Positions 41,140 to 52,954 of a stretch of 64,000 bases of DNA are shown here, in pieces; positions within the stretch are counted from its first letter, which is position 1, and the number at the start of each line of letters is the position of its first letter. This DNA is from Vreelandella titanicae BH1. Lineage in GTDB: Bacteria > Pseudomonadota > Gammaproteobacteria > Pseudomonadales > Halomonadaceae. Both the position numbers and the translations under genes were made by a program. Location: the NCBI RefSeq assembly GCF_000336575.1, contig NZ_AOPO01000006.1, forward strand, positions 219,532 through 283,531, in the 5' to 3' direction. The notes under the pieces were generated by a model. The model saw nothing but the letters and a program-made list of their open reading frames with translations. It was not told the origin of the DNA and ran no database searches.

Positions 41140-41523
41140 ATGCCACAGATGAATCGCGACCAACGCAACGCTGCATGGCAAGCGGCTAACCAATGGCGCA
41201 CCCGTGCTGCGCAAACTCAACCCACCGGAGTGGCGGGCAGCTTGAAGCTGCTGCTCACGTGGCTGGCGTTTGGCGCGTTAATGATAGTCGGCGTGGTACT
41301 CGGCCTGTTTTTCTTGCTGATTGGCTGGGCAATGATGCCGTTTATGCGCCATAAAATGAAAAAGCGTATGGAGCAGATGCGCGCCCAGCAGGCACAGGAT
41401 ATAGGTGGGGGATATTCTCAAGGGCATTCTCACGGACATGCTTCCCCGCATACGTCTGCGCAAAACCGTCCTGGTCATCAGGATGTCTTGGAAGGCAGCT
41501 ATGAAGTTAAAGATGATCGTTAA
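41140..41523 (+). CDS. Small single-helix membrane protein with His-rich tail, unknown
   Basis: A 127-residue protein: a polar N terminus with MNRDQRNAAWQAANQWRTRA, one long hydrophobic segment (about residues 40-70, LLLTWLAFGALMIVGVVLGL and on), a basic stretch (RHKMKKRMEQMRAQQ), and a C-terminal His/Gly/Ser-rich region with alternating His (GHSHGHASPH). The ATG at 41140 has GGAGG five bases upstream; the earlier ATG at 41128 has none. The function is not recognised. The His-rich tail could bind metal. Confidence 0.7.
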   Translation: MPQMNRDQRNAAWQAANQWRTRAAQTQPTGVAGSLKLLLTWLAFGALMIVGVVLGLFFLLIGWAMMPFMRHKMKKRMEQMRAQQAQDIGGGYSQGHSHGHASPHTSAQNRPGHQDVLEGSYEVKDDR

Positions 41524-41570
41524 TTAACCCGTTAGTCACTTTTTCGCGCCACCTAGTGCCGTATACTTTG

Positions 41571-42464
41571 TTACAGCGGCGCGTAAACCCAGGTAAATGC
41601 CGCGGCCAAGGTCAGCGGCATAACGACCAGACTGCCCAGGTTACCAATCAGCACCAGCGAAGCCACTTTTTGTGGCGCCAGCTTATACTGCTCTGCGACC
41701 AAGTAATTCAACACCGCAGGCGGCAGTGCCGCAAATACCAGCAGCACCGCCGCCTGAAGCGCATTTAGTGGCAGTAGCCACATCAACGGCAAAGCAATTA
41801 CTAACCCGGAAAGCGGACACAGCACCGCCCCCAGTATCCCCGTACGCCAATCGCTAAAGTCGATCTCCAAGAGCCGCACCCCTAACGCAAACAGCATTAG
41901 CGGAATACATACCCCGCCTAGCATATGCATCGCCTCCAGTAGCCAGCCAGGCAGCGGCAGGCCACTGATATTCACCGCTAAACCCGCCAGACTCGCGAGT
42001 ACAATTGGCATGCGCAGCATTCGCCAGAGCGAAGTGCGCGGGTTAAGCATGTAAAGCCCCACCGAAAAGTGCAGCAGCATTTCAACGATAAACACCACCA
42101 CCGCCGCAGGAAGCGCCTCAGCACCAAATGCCAACACCAGCAGCGGCACGCCCATATTGCCCGCATTGTTGAACATCATCGGCGGAAGGAAGATCTTGCT
42201 ATCCAGCTTTAGCCACTTTGCCAGCGGCCAAAGTACAAGCCCCGACCCCAGCACTACTGCTATCGCTGCCGTGGCCAGCCAGGCGTACTCAGCTAACGGC
42301 GCTTGCCGGTCAGCCAGCACGGCGAACACCAATAGCGGAACGAACAGCTCCATGTTGAGGGTATTGAGACTGCGAATATCCGGTGTACGGTAGCGCCCAT
42401 AGGCTGCGCCACAGCCAGCGATTAAAAATACTGGCAATAGCGTGGCCAGAATATGTCCAATCAT
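41571..42464 (-). CDS. AEC-family transporter
   Basis: A 297-residue membrane protein with about ten predicted helices in two repeats, related to auxin efflux carriers and bacterial malate/malonate transporters. Family features are the FNNAGNMGVPLLVLAFG crossover motif in the fifth helix and a charged-poor, hydrophobic C-terminal half. Substrate is probably a carboxylate or similar anion, but this is not determined. It follows glnE on the same strand with a gap of about 55 bp. Confidence 0.88.
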   Translation of the reverse strand: MIGHILATLLPVFLIAGCGAAYGRYRTPDIRSLNTLNMELFVPLLVFAVLADRQAPLAEYAWLATAAIAVVLGSGLVLWPLAKWLKLDSKIFLPPMMFNNAGNMGVPLLVLAFGAEALPAAVVVFIVEMLLHFSVGLYMLNPRTSLWRMLRMPIVLASLAGLAVNISGLPLPGWLLEAMHMLGGVCIPLMLFALGVRLLEIDFSDWRTGILGAVLCPLSGLVIALPLMWLLPLNALQAAVLLVFAALPPAVLNYLVAEQYKLAPQKVASLVLIGNLGSLVVMPLTLAAAFTWVYAPL

Positions 42465-42520
42465 ACGGGCCGCCCAGCCCTATTCCTTGTTATCACTGTT
42501 GCGTCCTGGTTACCGTCTGA

Positions 42521-45493
42521 CTAGCGGTTATCGGCGGTGGAAGGTTCAAGAAAGCGCTGCCAGAGCGCGGTGACTATATCGCGATGCGCACGGAATTCCT
42601 CACCATCGCTGAGTGCTTTCTGACCGGTGAGCGCCGCTCGGTGCGTAGCGCTGCGATAAGCCAGATAAGCCTCGCGAAGACGCTCTGCCTCTTCAGCTGG
42701 TAAGTGCCCACTCTCGGTCAGGCTCTCTAGAATGCGGATATTATCGCTGTAGGTAAGTAACGCAGGCGTTTGGTGAGCAAGCGCTAACACCGCGTATTGG
42801 CAGAGAAACTCGATATCCACCATACCGCCCGCATCGTGTTTGACGTTAAAGGTATTGCTGGTGGTTTTACTGCCCAGATGGTCGCGCATTTTCTGACGCA
42901 TTTTGACCACCTCTTCGCGCAGTGCAGCTTTATCTCTCTCACCACCTAGAATATCGCCCCGTAACTGACTGAATTTCTCGGCCAGCGAATCGCTACCCGC
43001 CACCACCCGGGCGCGCACCAATGCCTGGTGCTCCCAGGTCCAGGCATTCTGACGCTGATACTCGGCAAAGGCTTTAAGCGATGTCACCAATAGTCCTGAA
43101 TTACCCGAAGGCCGCAGGCGCATATCCACTTCATACAGCGTGCCGGTGGGCGTTACCGCGGTGAGCAGGTGAATAATACGTTGTCCCAGACGGGTAAAAA
43201 ACACTGGCGTATCAATGGGTCGTGGACCATCAGTTGTGCCCTGACCATCGCTATCGTGAAGGAAAACAAGATCTAAATCGGAGCTGTAGCCCAGCTCAAT
43301 GCCGCCCAGTTTGCCGTAACCAACGATCAGAAAAGCCGCTTCCCCGGCATTCAGCCCCTCAGGAACACCGTGCTTGCGGGTAATATGCTTCCACGCCATC
43401 GCCAACACGGCATCGAGAATGACTTCGGCGATATAGGTTAAGTAATCGCTTACTTTCATTAGATGCCGAGTACCCACGATATCCGACGCCGCTACGTGCA
43501 GGGTTTGAGCGTGTTTAAAAACGCGCAATGCCTCTAGCTGGGCCTCTTCATCATCCTCTGGCAAACGATTCAGCGTTTGGCGCAGCTCATCGGCAAGGCG
43601 CGCTTTATCGGCGGGGGTATACAGCGTTTCTGGCGTCAGCAGCTCGTCGAGCAGAATGGGATAACGCGACAGCTGTTCAGCTATCCAGGGGCTCGCGGCG
43701 CACAAGCGCATCAGGTGTTCGAGCGCCTGGGGGTTTTCGCGCAGCAGCGCAAGGTAAGCTGTACGCCGCAGTACGGCCTCAATCAGCGGCTGTACCCGTT
43801 CAAGCGCGGTATCCGGTGCTTCATTGCCCGCCACCGCATCCAACAGCAGCGGCATTAACGCATCCAAGCGCTCGAAGCCAATCCGCTGCATGCTTTGCAC
43901 TTGCCGAGAATGATAAAGGCTATGCAGCCGCTTCAAGGCTTTTTCTGGCTCGTTAAAACCCGCCTCGGCCAGGTACGCGCTGGCCTCCTGCACTTCTAAC
44001 TCGCCGCGCCAAATAAGCCGCCACTGAGCCAAGCCAAGCTGGCTATCATCGTTGGCCTCATCGACATCCTCTTCGGGGTCGGCAATCACGGCATCAAAGT
44101 GTTGGCGCACCCGCTCGCGCACTTCGTCAAGCTGGGCTATCAACCCCGGCCAATCTTCATGCCCCATGGCGAAGGCTACCCGTTCACGATCAGCATCATC
44201 GCTGGGCAAGGTCTGTGTCTGACGGTCTTCCAGTGCTTGGAGAGCGTGTTCGACATCGCGCAGAAAGGCATAATCAGGCAGCAGCTCATCGACCACTTCC
44301 TGCGGCAACAGGCCCAGCTCGGGCAAACGATTGAGCGCCGTTTTTAGCGATGTCACCTGCAGCTCCGTATCGCGGCCGCCGCGAATCAGTTGGAACGCCT
44401 GCACGACGAACTCAACCTCACGAATGCCGCCGGAGCCAAGTTTGATATTGCTCTGCATGCCTTTGCGCTTCACTTCGCGGTTGATCATCGCTTTCAGTTC
44501 ACGCAGCGACTCAATGGCGCCAAAATCCAGGTATTTGCGATACACAAAGGGGCGCAGCCCGGCCAACAGCTCATCGCCCGCGTCCAGATCCCCCGCGACC
44601 GGGCGCGCCTTGAGCATGGCGTAACGCTCCCATTCGCGGCCTTGATCCTGGTAGTAGCTAGAGAGCATGGCAAAACAGCCCACCAGCGGCCCGCCGTCGC
44701 CCAAAGGCCGCAAGCGCATATCGACACGGAAGGCGAAGCCATCGGCGGTCATGGCATCCAGGGCGGCAATCAGCTTTTGCCCCAGCTTGGTAAAGTATTC
44801 CTGGTGCTCTAACGGTTTGCGCCCACCTTGCGTCTCACCTTTTTCAGGGAAGGCAAAGATCAGATCGATATCGGAAGAGAGGTTCAGCTCCCCAGCACCT
44901 AGTTTGCCCATACCCAGAATCACCAGACGCTGGGGCGTGCCGTCTTTACGTGGGGCAGGTAAGCCCCAACGCGGCGCGTAAAAACGTTCAAGCCAGGTTA
45001 ATGCCGCTTCCAAGCATATTTCGGCAAGCTCAGACACCGCCGTGGCGGTACTCCACATGCTATGGCCAGAGGCACGGTTAAGGTCACGCCAGATAATCCC
45101 CAGCATACGCTTGCGACGAAAACGGCGGATTACCCGCTGCATCGCCTCTTCGTCTTCGGCACTCTCAAGTGACTCACTCAGCCAGCTAGCCAGCTCATCT
45201 CGACCTGGGTTTACGTCCAACTCACCGGCAATATCCAACTCGGCCAACCACTGGGGGTAGCGAACCAAGGTATCCAGCGCGAAGGTCGAGATGGTCAATA
45301 CTTTAGCAAGCGCCTCGCGACGCTGTTCCGAAAGCCCTTGCCAATTACTGGAAGGCAATTCCTGCTTGGTCATCTCGGCGACATTATCAGCTTGAGCAAG
45401 CGCCTCGCGTAGCCGCTTCCAGGCGGATTGGGTGGCGGTATGTAACGACGCTGGCAGCGTCGACAACGGTAAGAAATCGTCGTTCACTTGCAT
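42521..45493 (-). CDS. glnE: Glutamine synthetase adenylyltransferase/deadenylase
   Basis: Bifunctional enzyme that adenylylates and deadenylylates glutamine synthetase in response to PII state and glutamine. The 990-residue protein has two nucleotidyltransferase domains: the N-terminal deadenylylase (GMGKLGAGELNLSSDIDLIF, quoted at 20 residues) and the C-terminal adenylylase (GYGKLGGIELGYSSDLDLVF), each with its paired aspartates, joined by a helical regulatory region. It sits in a reverse-strand run between dgkA and an AEC transporter. Confidence 0.97.
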   Translation of the reverse strand: MQVNDDFLPLSTLPASLHTATQSAWKRLREALAQADNVAEMTKQELPSSNWQGLSEQRREALAKVLTISTFALDTLVRYPQWLAELDIAGELDVNPGRDELASWLSESLESAEDEEAMQRVIRRFRRKRMLGIIWRDLNRASGHSMWSTATAVSELAEICLEAALTWLERFYAPRWGLPAPRKDGTPQRLVILGMGKLGAGELNLSSDIDLIFAFPEKGETQGGRKPLEHQEYFTKLGQKLIAALDAMTADGFAFRVDMRLRPLGDGGPLVGCFAMLSSYYQDQGREWERYAMLKARPVAGDLDAGDELLAGLRPFVYRKYLDFGAIESLRELKAMINREVKRKGMQSNIKLGSGGIREVEFVVQAFQLIRGGRDTELQVTSLKTALNRLPELGLLPQEVVDELLPDYAFLRDVEHALQALEDRQTQTLPSDDADRERVAFAMGHEDWPGLIAQLDEVRERVRQHFDAVIADPEEDVDEANDDSQLGLAQWRLIWRGELEVQEASAYLAEAGFNEPEKALKRLHSLYHSRQVQSMQRIGFERLDALMPLLLDAVAGNEAPDTALERVQPLIEAVLRRTAYLALLRENPQALEHLMRLCAASPWIAEQLSRYPILLDELLTPETLYTPADKARLADELRQTLNRLPEDDEEAQLEALRVFKHAQTLHVAASDIVGTRHLMKVSDYLTYIAEVILDAVLAMAWKHITRKHGVPEGLNAGEAAFLIVGYGKLGGIELGYSSDLDLVFLHDSDGQGTTDGPRPIDTPVFFTRLGQRIIHLLTAVTPTGTLYEVDMRLRPSGNSGLLVTSLKAFAEYQRQNAWTWEHQALVRARVVAGSDSLAEKFSQLRGDILGGERDKAALREEVVKMRQKMRDHLGSKTTSNTFNVKHDAGGMVDIEFLCQYAVLALAHQTPALLTYSDNIRILESLTESGHLPAEEAERLREAYLAYRSATHRAALTGQKALSDGEEFRAHRDIVTALWQRFLEPSTADNR

Positions 45494-45542
45494 AACTACC
45501 TCGCTGACAGCGCGTCAAAAACGTTCGCTTTCAATTACCTGC

Positions 45543-45914
45543 TTAGCTAAAGAATTTTTCCCAGCCCAATAGCCCCCAGGTAAGCCCGGCCATGATCAGC
45601 GACAGCATCACCGCCGCCGAACCAATATCCTTGGCCCGCCCTGAAAGCTCATGGTGCTCGGTACCAATCCGATCCACCACGTTCTCAATCGCACTATTAA
45701 GCAGCTCCACTATCAGTACAAAAAACAGACTACCCACTAGCAGTAGCCAACTGATAGGTCCTTCACCGATCCACCAGGCAAGCGGCAGCAGTACTACCGT
45801 AATGCCGACCTCTTGACGGAAAGCCGCCTCGTTTCTGAACGCCGCTTTCAGGCCTTTCCACGAATAGCGTGTGGAGTGAACCAAATGTGTTAAACCGGTA
45901 TGCCCAGGTTTCAT
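45543..45914 (-). CDS. dgkA: Diacylglycerol kinase
   Basis: Small integral membrane enzyme that phosphorylates diacylglycerol, recycling lipid left from osmoregulated glucan and envelope synthesis. The 123-residue protein has three transmembrane helices and the signature ELLNSAIENVVDRIG with the catalytic Glu. The N-terminal amphipathic part contains SWKGLKAAFRNEAAFRQE. It is followed by glnE after about 50 bp. Confidence 0.95.
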   Translation of the reverse strand: MKPGHTGLTHLVHSTRYSWKGLKAAFRNEAAFRQEVGITVVLLPLAWWIGEGPISWLLLVGSLFFVLIVELLNSAIENVVDRIGTEHHELSGRAKDIGSAAVMLSLIMAGLTWGLLGWEKFFS

Positions 45915-45948
45915 GCAGATCGCCTCACCTTGTGAGCGTAGAGTTTGT

Positions 45949-47424
45949 TCAATTCGCTAACATCATTGCTTCTAGATCCTGTGACAACGGATCCAGCACT
46001 TCAGTCCAGCTTAAATAAGGCGTACTGCCGTTACCATTGACCATGACACTAAACACCCCCCAGCGCCCTTGCGCAGTGCGAAAATAGCCCGCCGCGGCGC
46101 GTACTGCAAAAGGTTGGTTAAGCGTGCCGGTTTTGATCATGACATTGTTTTGAAACGTGGAGGAACCTCGCCGAATGAAGCGCATTACCCCGTTAGCGGG
46201 TGACTGAAAGGCCGCCACAAAGCTGGGAAACAGGCTACTTTGACGAAACATGTCCTCCAGCATTACGTTAACGCCCTGGGCCGATGTGCGGTTTTCAGTG
46301 GTCAGTCCGCTACCACTATACAATGTTAACGGCCCGTGCCCGGGCAGGCTGTGGGCGTAAGTTTCAATCGCCTGGCCCGCCTGGCGTAGCTGTGCCTGGG
46401 GTGTCTCGACGAGATCCAGCGCCAGCACATCGGCCATATAGTTATTGGAGTAGTTCATGATGCGCAGCAATAGCTCTTGCAGTGGCTGGCTGTCCACCGC
46501 CGCCAGACGCTGGGCGCTGCTAGGCGGCTGAGACGAGCTAACGCGCCACGCTTCGCGCACCTGTATACCCGCCTGGTTCAACATGCCCATTAGGACTTGC
46601 GCGGTTGTTTCGGCGGCATCCCCTGCGCCACGGTAGACATCGCGTGCAGTGGCATTGGTGGAGATCTGCCCCGTCAAGCGCATCACGTCGCCACGCTCAT
46701 CGGTAATTCGTTCAGCGCTAATCTCAGTACCGCTATTGGCGGGGCGGGTGATTACTTGGTTATCAATGGTGATCAGCGACGTCTGGCTATCGCATAGCCC
46801 CACTTGGGCGGGCTCACCCGCGTTCGTCGCTGGTGCGACATTAACGCACCAGCTACCAAAGTTAACGCCAGCTGAGGAGAGCGGCGCGCTATAGGCATTG
46901 GCAACCCGAGTCAGGGCATTACAGCGATCCGTGGTAATACAGTCCACTGACCCAAAGCGCCACTGGCTGACCACCAACGCCCCCTCTACCTCACGCACCC
47001 CGGCTAAGTGCAAACGCTGCACCAAGCGCCAAAGGTTCTCAGTGGTTAGGCCCGGGTCCCCGCCGCCCTCAAACACCAAGTCACCGCGTAACACCCCATT
47101 TTCAATGCTAGCGGAGCTGACCAGTTGGCTGGTAAAGCGGTGCTGGGGGCCAAAACGGTTTAGCGCCGCCGCCGACAAGTAGGCTTTAGTGACCGAAGCG
47201 GGCGACAGCTGTCGATCCGGGGTGATGCTGCCCAACAACGCATTAGCGCCTGCATCGGCATCCAAAAGGCGTGCTTCCGCGCTAATCGAAAAGCCTTTGC
47301 TCTGCAGTTGGCCCAGGCGATTGAAATCGGCGAACAGACTGGTGCTGGCACACAGCGCCAATGTGGCTACACCTGTCACCAGCGACCAGCGCTGCATGCG
47401 CTTAACAGCAAAAAAACACCCCAT
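45949..47424 (-). CDS. dacB: D-alanyl-D-alanine carboxypeptidase/endopeptidase (PBP4)
   Basis: Class C low-molecular-weight penicillin-binding protein that trims and cleaves peptidoglycan cross-links in the periplasm. The 491-residue protein has a signal peptide (WSLVTGVATLALCASTSLFA), the serine motif SVTK at residues 77-80, the SNN motif in NYSNNYMADVLAL, and KTG in MIKTGTLNQPF. The long insertion between the first two motifs is typical of PBP4. GAGGAG lies five bases before the ATG. It begins 9 bp after the SMR gene stop. Confidence 0.94.
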   Translation of the reverse strand: MGCFFAVKRMQRWSLVTGVATLALCASTSLFADFNRLGQLQSKGFSISAEARLLDADAGANALLGSITPDRQLSPASVTKAYLSAAALNRFGPQHRFTSQLVSSASIENGVLRGDLVFEGGGDPGLTTENLWRLVQRLHLAGVREVEGALVVSQWRFGSVDCITTDRCNALTRVANAYSAPLSSAGVNFGSWCVNVAPATNAGEPAQVGLCDSQTSLITIDNQVITRPANSGTEISAERITDERGDVMRLTGQISTNATARDVYRGAGDAAETTAQVLMGMLNQAGIQVREAWRVSSSQPPSSAQRLAAVDSQPLQELLLRIMNYSNNYMADVLALDLVETPQAQLRQAGQAIETYAHSLPGHGPLTLYSGSGLTTENRTSAQGVNVMLEDMFRQSSLFPSFVAAFQSPANGVMRFIRRGSSTFQNNVMIKTGTLNQPFAVRAAAGYFRTAQGRWGVFSVMVNGNGSTPYLSWTEVLDPLSQDLEAMMLAN

Positions 47425-47433
47425 TACAGCTCC

Positions 47434-47763
47434 TCAATGCACATTCATTTTTGAAAACATTTGCAGCATGACCACGCCTGCTACTATCAAACTAATTCCT
47501 ATCACCGCCGGCAAATCAGGCTTTTCACCGAATACCACTATGCCAACCAAGGTGACCAGCACAATACCCAGGCCTGCCCAAATCGCATAGGCAACCCCTA
47601 CCGGCAGCGTGCGCAGCACCAGGCTGAGCAAATAAAAAGCTAACCCGTAACCCACTACCACCACCACGCTGGGTAGCGGGCGCGTGAAGCCCATGGAGGC
47701 TTTTAAGGCGCTCGTGGCGATCACTTCGGCCACAATCGCCAACACCAAATAGACAAACGTCAT
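47434..47763 (-). CDS. SMR-family multidrug efflux protein (EmrE-like)
   Basis: A 109-residue, four-helix membrane protein that works as an antiparallel dimer exporting cationic drugs or osmolytes in exchange for protons. The essential glutamate is Glu13 in the first helix (LAIVAEVIAT), and the YAIWAGLGIVLV segment in helix three is diagnostic of the EmrE/QacE subgroup. It overlaps trmB by 4 bp and precedes dacB by 9 bp. Substrate is unknown. Confidence 0.92.
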   Translation of the reverse strand: MTFVYLVLAIVAEVIATSALKASMGFTRPLPSVVVVVGYGLAFYLLSLVLRTLPVGVAYAIWAGLGIVLVTLVGIVVFGEKPDLPAVIGISLIVAGVVMLQMFSKMNVH

Positions 47764-48425
47764 GTTCGCTCCAACTCAACGCATAAACGCCACAGAACCT
47801 GGCCACTCTGAGCATACTTAGCTTCGAAAGGGGTTAAATAGTCCCCTTTAGGCGCAATTTCAGTCACCGCTGCCTGTTTGCCGGTTACCTGTGCCACTGC
47901 CAAAGCAAACTCTTCAACGTAGAGGGACCAGTTGGAGCGCAACTCAAGATACCCGCCAAGCGCCAACAGTGTGGGTAAAACCGCATGGCCATGCCAGCGC
48001 ATTTTTAGGTGCCCCGCCTTGGGATAAGGGTTCGGATAAAGGAGAAAGTGATACTCTGGCGCCCAGCCAGCCTGATAGGCCAAGCGCCAAAAGTCGACCA
48101 GATCCGCTCTTACCAGCAGCGCATTGTCAGGCAACTGGCCGTGGTCGCGCCCCAAACGATCCTCGCTGCGATCCACGCCGATTACCGCATGGGCAGGGAA
48201 CTGCACCGCCAGTTGGCGGGTCGATATCCCCACGCCACAGCCCGAATCTAGTATCAACGGTGCCTGACGGCCCACGAACCACTCTGCCGCCAGGGCGAAA
48301 CTGCGCTGCGTGTGTTCGGCGATTGGTTTACGTAGCGGATGCGTTAACGCTCGGCTCACTCGTCGGGCGAGATCCTGATGTGGGCCTGGCTGATTAGAAA
48401 CCACTGGTCGAGAAGTATGCTGCAT
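47760..48425 (-). CDS. trmB: tRNA (guanine-N7-)-methyltransferase TrmB-like
   Basis: SAM-dependent enzyme expected to make m7G46 in the variable loop of tRNAs. The 221-residue protein has the SAM motif in LDSGCGVGISTRQLA and the substrate motif region with LLYPNPYPKAGHLKMRWHGH, matching the PNPWPK-type signature of TrmB in altered form (PNPYPK). It is somewhat divergent from the E. coli enzyme. It is divergent from fabY and overlaps the SMR gene by 4 bp. Confidence 0.85.
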   Translation of the reverse strand: MQHTSRPVVSNQPGPHQDLARRVSRALTHPLRKPIAEHTQRSFALAAEWFVGRQAPLILDSGCGVGISTRQLAVQFPAHAVIGVDRSEDRLGRDHGQLPDNALLVRADLVDFWRLAYQAGWAPEYHFLLYPNPYPKAGHLKMRWHGHAVLPTLLALGGYLELRSNWSLYVEEFALAVAQVTGKQAAVTEIAPKGDYLTPFEAKYAQSGQVLWRLCVELERT

Positions 48426-48619
48426 GCCATTACTCGGCTGAAAAGCGTGATTCTATCAGTCTCGAACGCTTGCGGCATGACGCCGTTGCTCAGCCGGTGC
48501 TATGATCACGCATAACGTGCTTCTTAGCGTACTTATTAAGCGCATGGTACTAGGCATCATATACCGAGTACTTTTGCCGATAATTGTTATTACCACCACC
48601 GCACCACGAGGAACCCGGC

Positions 48620-51021
<2,402 letters not shown>

Positions 51022-51071
51022 CCAACGCCATTGTTGAGTAAAACACTCAGGTATTGCTATTGATACCCTAG

Positions 51072-51213
51072 GGGTTTGTACGAAAAGTCGCTGAGCGAAG
51101 GCCAGACTAGGCAAAAATCGGCGAAAAAACGGAGTTTACAGGGTGTAAATGAGTATTTTGAGCCGATTTTTAACAACGTATGGACGAGCGCAAGCAGTTT
51201 TCGTGCAAAGCCC
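51072..51213. repeat. 142-bp nested palindromic repeat element
   Basis: An imperfect long palindrome between coaD and the ferredoxin gene. The outer arms are GGGTTTGTACGAAAA (51072) and the inverted TTTTCGTGCAAAGCCC (ending 51213); the middle arms AAAAATCGGC (51113-51122) and GCCGATTTTT (51162-51171) are perfect; the centre TTTACA-GGG-TGTAAA (51135-51149) is a perfect hairpin. Three nested levels of inverted symmetry in non-coding DNA point to a mobile or repeated intergenic element able to form a long hairpin. I recall similar intergenic sequences in Halomonas genomes but cannot confirm the copy number here. Confidence 0.7.
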
Positions 51214-51222
51214 GAGTGTTAA

Positions 51223-51492
<270 letters not shown>

Positions 51493-51497
51493 ACCCA

Positions 51498-52796
51498 ATG
51501 CGGATTTGGGCCCTTGCTTGGCCAATCATCCTCTCCAATATCACCGTCCCGCTGCTCGGGTTGGTGGATACCGCTGTGGTCGGGCACTTGCCCGACTCCC
51601 GCTACTTAGCCGGCGTTACCCTCGGTGCCACACTGTTTAGCTTCCTCTATTGGGGGTTTGGCTTTTTGCGCATGGGCACGACGGGGCTGGTCGCCCAAGC
51701 CATGGGGCGCGAGAGCGATACAGACGTGCGCAACCTGCTGGGGCAGTCGCTGATCATGGCGCTGGTGATTGGTAGCCTGCTGATTGTGTTTGCCTCGCCG
51801 CTGATTACGCTCGGTTTATGGCTGTTAGATGGTAGTGAGGTAGCGACTGATTTAGCGCGAGAATACGCCCATATACGCCTCTGGTCTGCACCGGCGGTGC
51901 TCGCCAACTACGCCATTCTGGGCTGGTTTTTGGGCCAACAGAACTCCCGCGTCACGCTGATGATTTTGCTGCTCACCAACAGCGTTAATATCGTGCTGGA
52001 TTTATGGTTTGTAGTAGGCCTGGGGATGACCAGCAACGGCGTGGCCTGGGCGAGCGTAATCGCTGACTACAGTGCCCTAGCGTTTGGTAGCTACCTGGTG
52101 CTTCGCCAGCTAACCCGGCTGGAAGGCCATTTTTTACGCGAGCGCCTGCTGGCACTCGCAGCTTACACAGCCCTGTTTAACGTCAACGCCAACCTGTTTG
52201 TGCGCACCCTCGGCCTGCTGTTTGCCATGGCGTTCTTTACCGCCCAGGGTGCTCGTCAAGGCGATACAGTGCTTGCTGCCAACGCTGTGCTGCTACAATT
52301 TATCATGCTCACCAGCTACGCCCTGGACGGCTTTGCCCACGCTGCCGAATCACTGATTGGGCGCGCCTATGGCCGTCAGGATTGGCAGGAATTTGCCGCC
52401 ACTGTGCGCGCCGCCGCGCGATTTTCATTATGGACGGCTGGCGCTGCCGCCCTGCTGTTCGCGCTGGGCGGCAATGCGCTCATAGCGCTGCTCACCGGCC
52501 TTGAAGAGGTGCGTGCAACTGCGGCGCAGTACTTGCCCTGGATGGTCGTCATGCCGCTGATTGCGGTATGGAGCTACCTCCTTGATGGGGTGTTTATTGG
52601 CACCACTGCGGTACGTGAAATGCGTAACAGTATCTTTATTGGCCTAGCCGCCTATCTACCCATTTGGTGGCTAACCCAGGGACTGGGCAATCATGGGCTC
52701 TGGCTGGCGTTTATGCTGTTCACGCTGGTGCGCTCGGCGGTGCTGATCGCCTACTACTATTTTCACTACCATCGCCCCTACCGGTTAAACCATTAG
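51498..52796 (+). CDS. MATE-family efflux transporter (DinF-like)
   Basis: A 432-residue membrane protein with about 12 predicted helices in two halves, expected to export cationic compounds in exchange for Na+ or H+. The N terminus (IWALAWPIILSNITVPLLGL) and VDTAVVGHL are typical of the DinF branch. It follows the ferredoxin gene by 5 bp, so the two may be cotranscribed, though no functional link is evident. Confidence 0.9.
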   Translation: MRIWALAWPIILSNITVPLLGLVDTAVVGHLPDSRYLAGVTLGATLFSFLYWGFGFLRMGTTGLVAQAMGRESDTDVRNLLGQSLIMALVIGSLLIVFASPLITLGLWLLDGSEVATDLAREYAHIRLWSAPAVLANYAILGWFLGQQNSRVTLMILLLTNSVNIVLDLWFVVGLGMTSNGVAWASVIADYSALAFGSYLVLRQLTRLEGHFLRERLLALAAYTALFNVNANLFVRTLGLLFAMAFFTAQGARQGDTVLAANAVLLQFIMLTSYALDGFAHAAESLIGRAYGRQDWQEFAATVRAAARFSLWTAGAAALLFALGGNALIALLTGLEEVRATAAQYLPWMVVMPLIAVWSYLLDGVFIGTTAVREMRNSIFIGLAAYLPIWWLTQGLGNHGLWLAFMLFTLVRSAVLIAYYYFHYHRPYRLNH

Positions 52797-52954
52797 CGTT
52801 AAAACAGGCGCAATTAACCTCAACTACGCTAACGTAAGATTAAGCGGGCAGCTTCAACGTGAAAATTTCCGTACTCACCCGTATATTAGCTATGCCGTTA
52901 CACTTCCAAGACCTTGCTTAGCCACTTCCTAATAATGAATAAAGAGAGCATCCC

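Noticed and set aside
43528..43956. Forward frame inside glnE
   Set aside because: It is antisense to a conserved glnE domain, with Ala/Arg-rich composition typical of shadows in GC-rich DNA.
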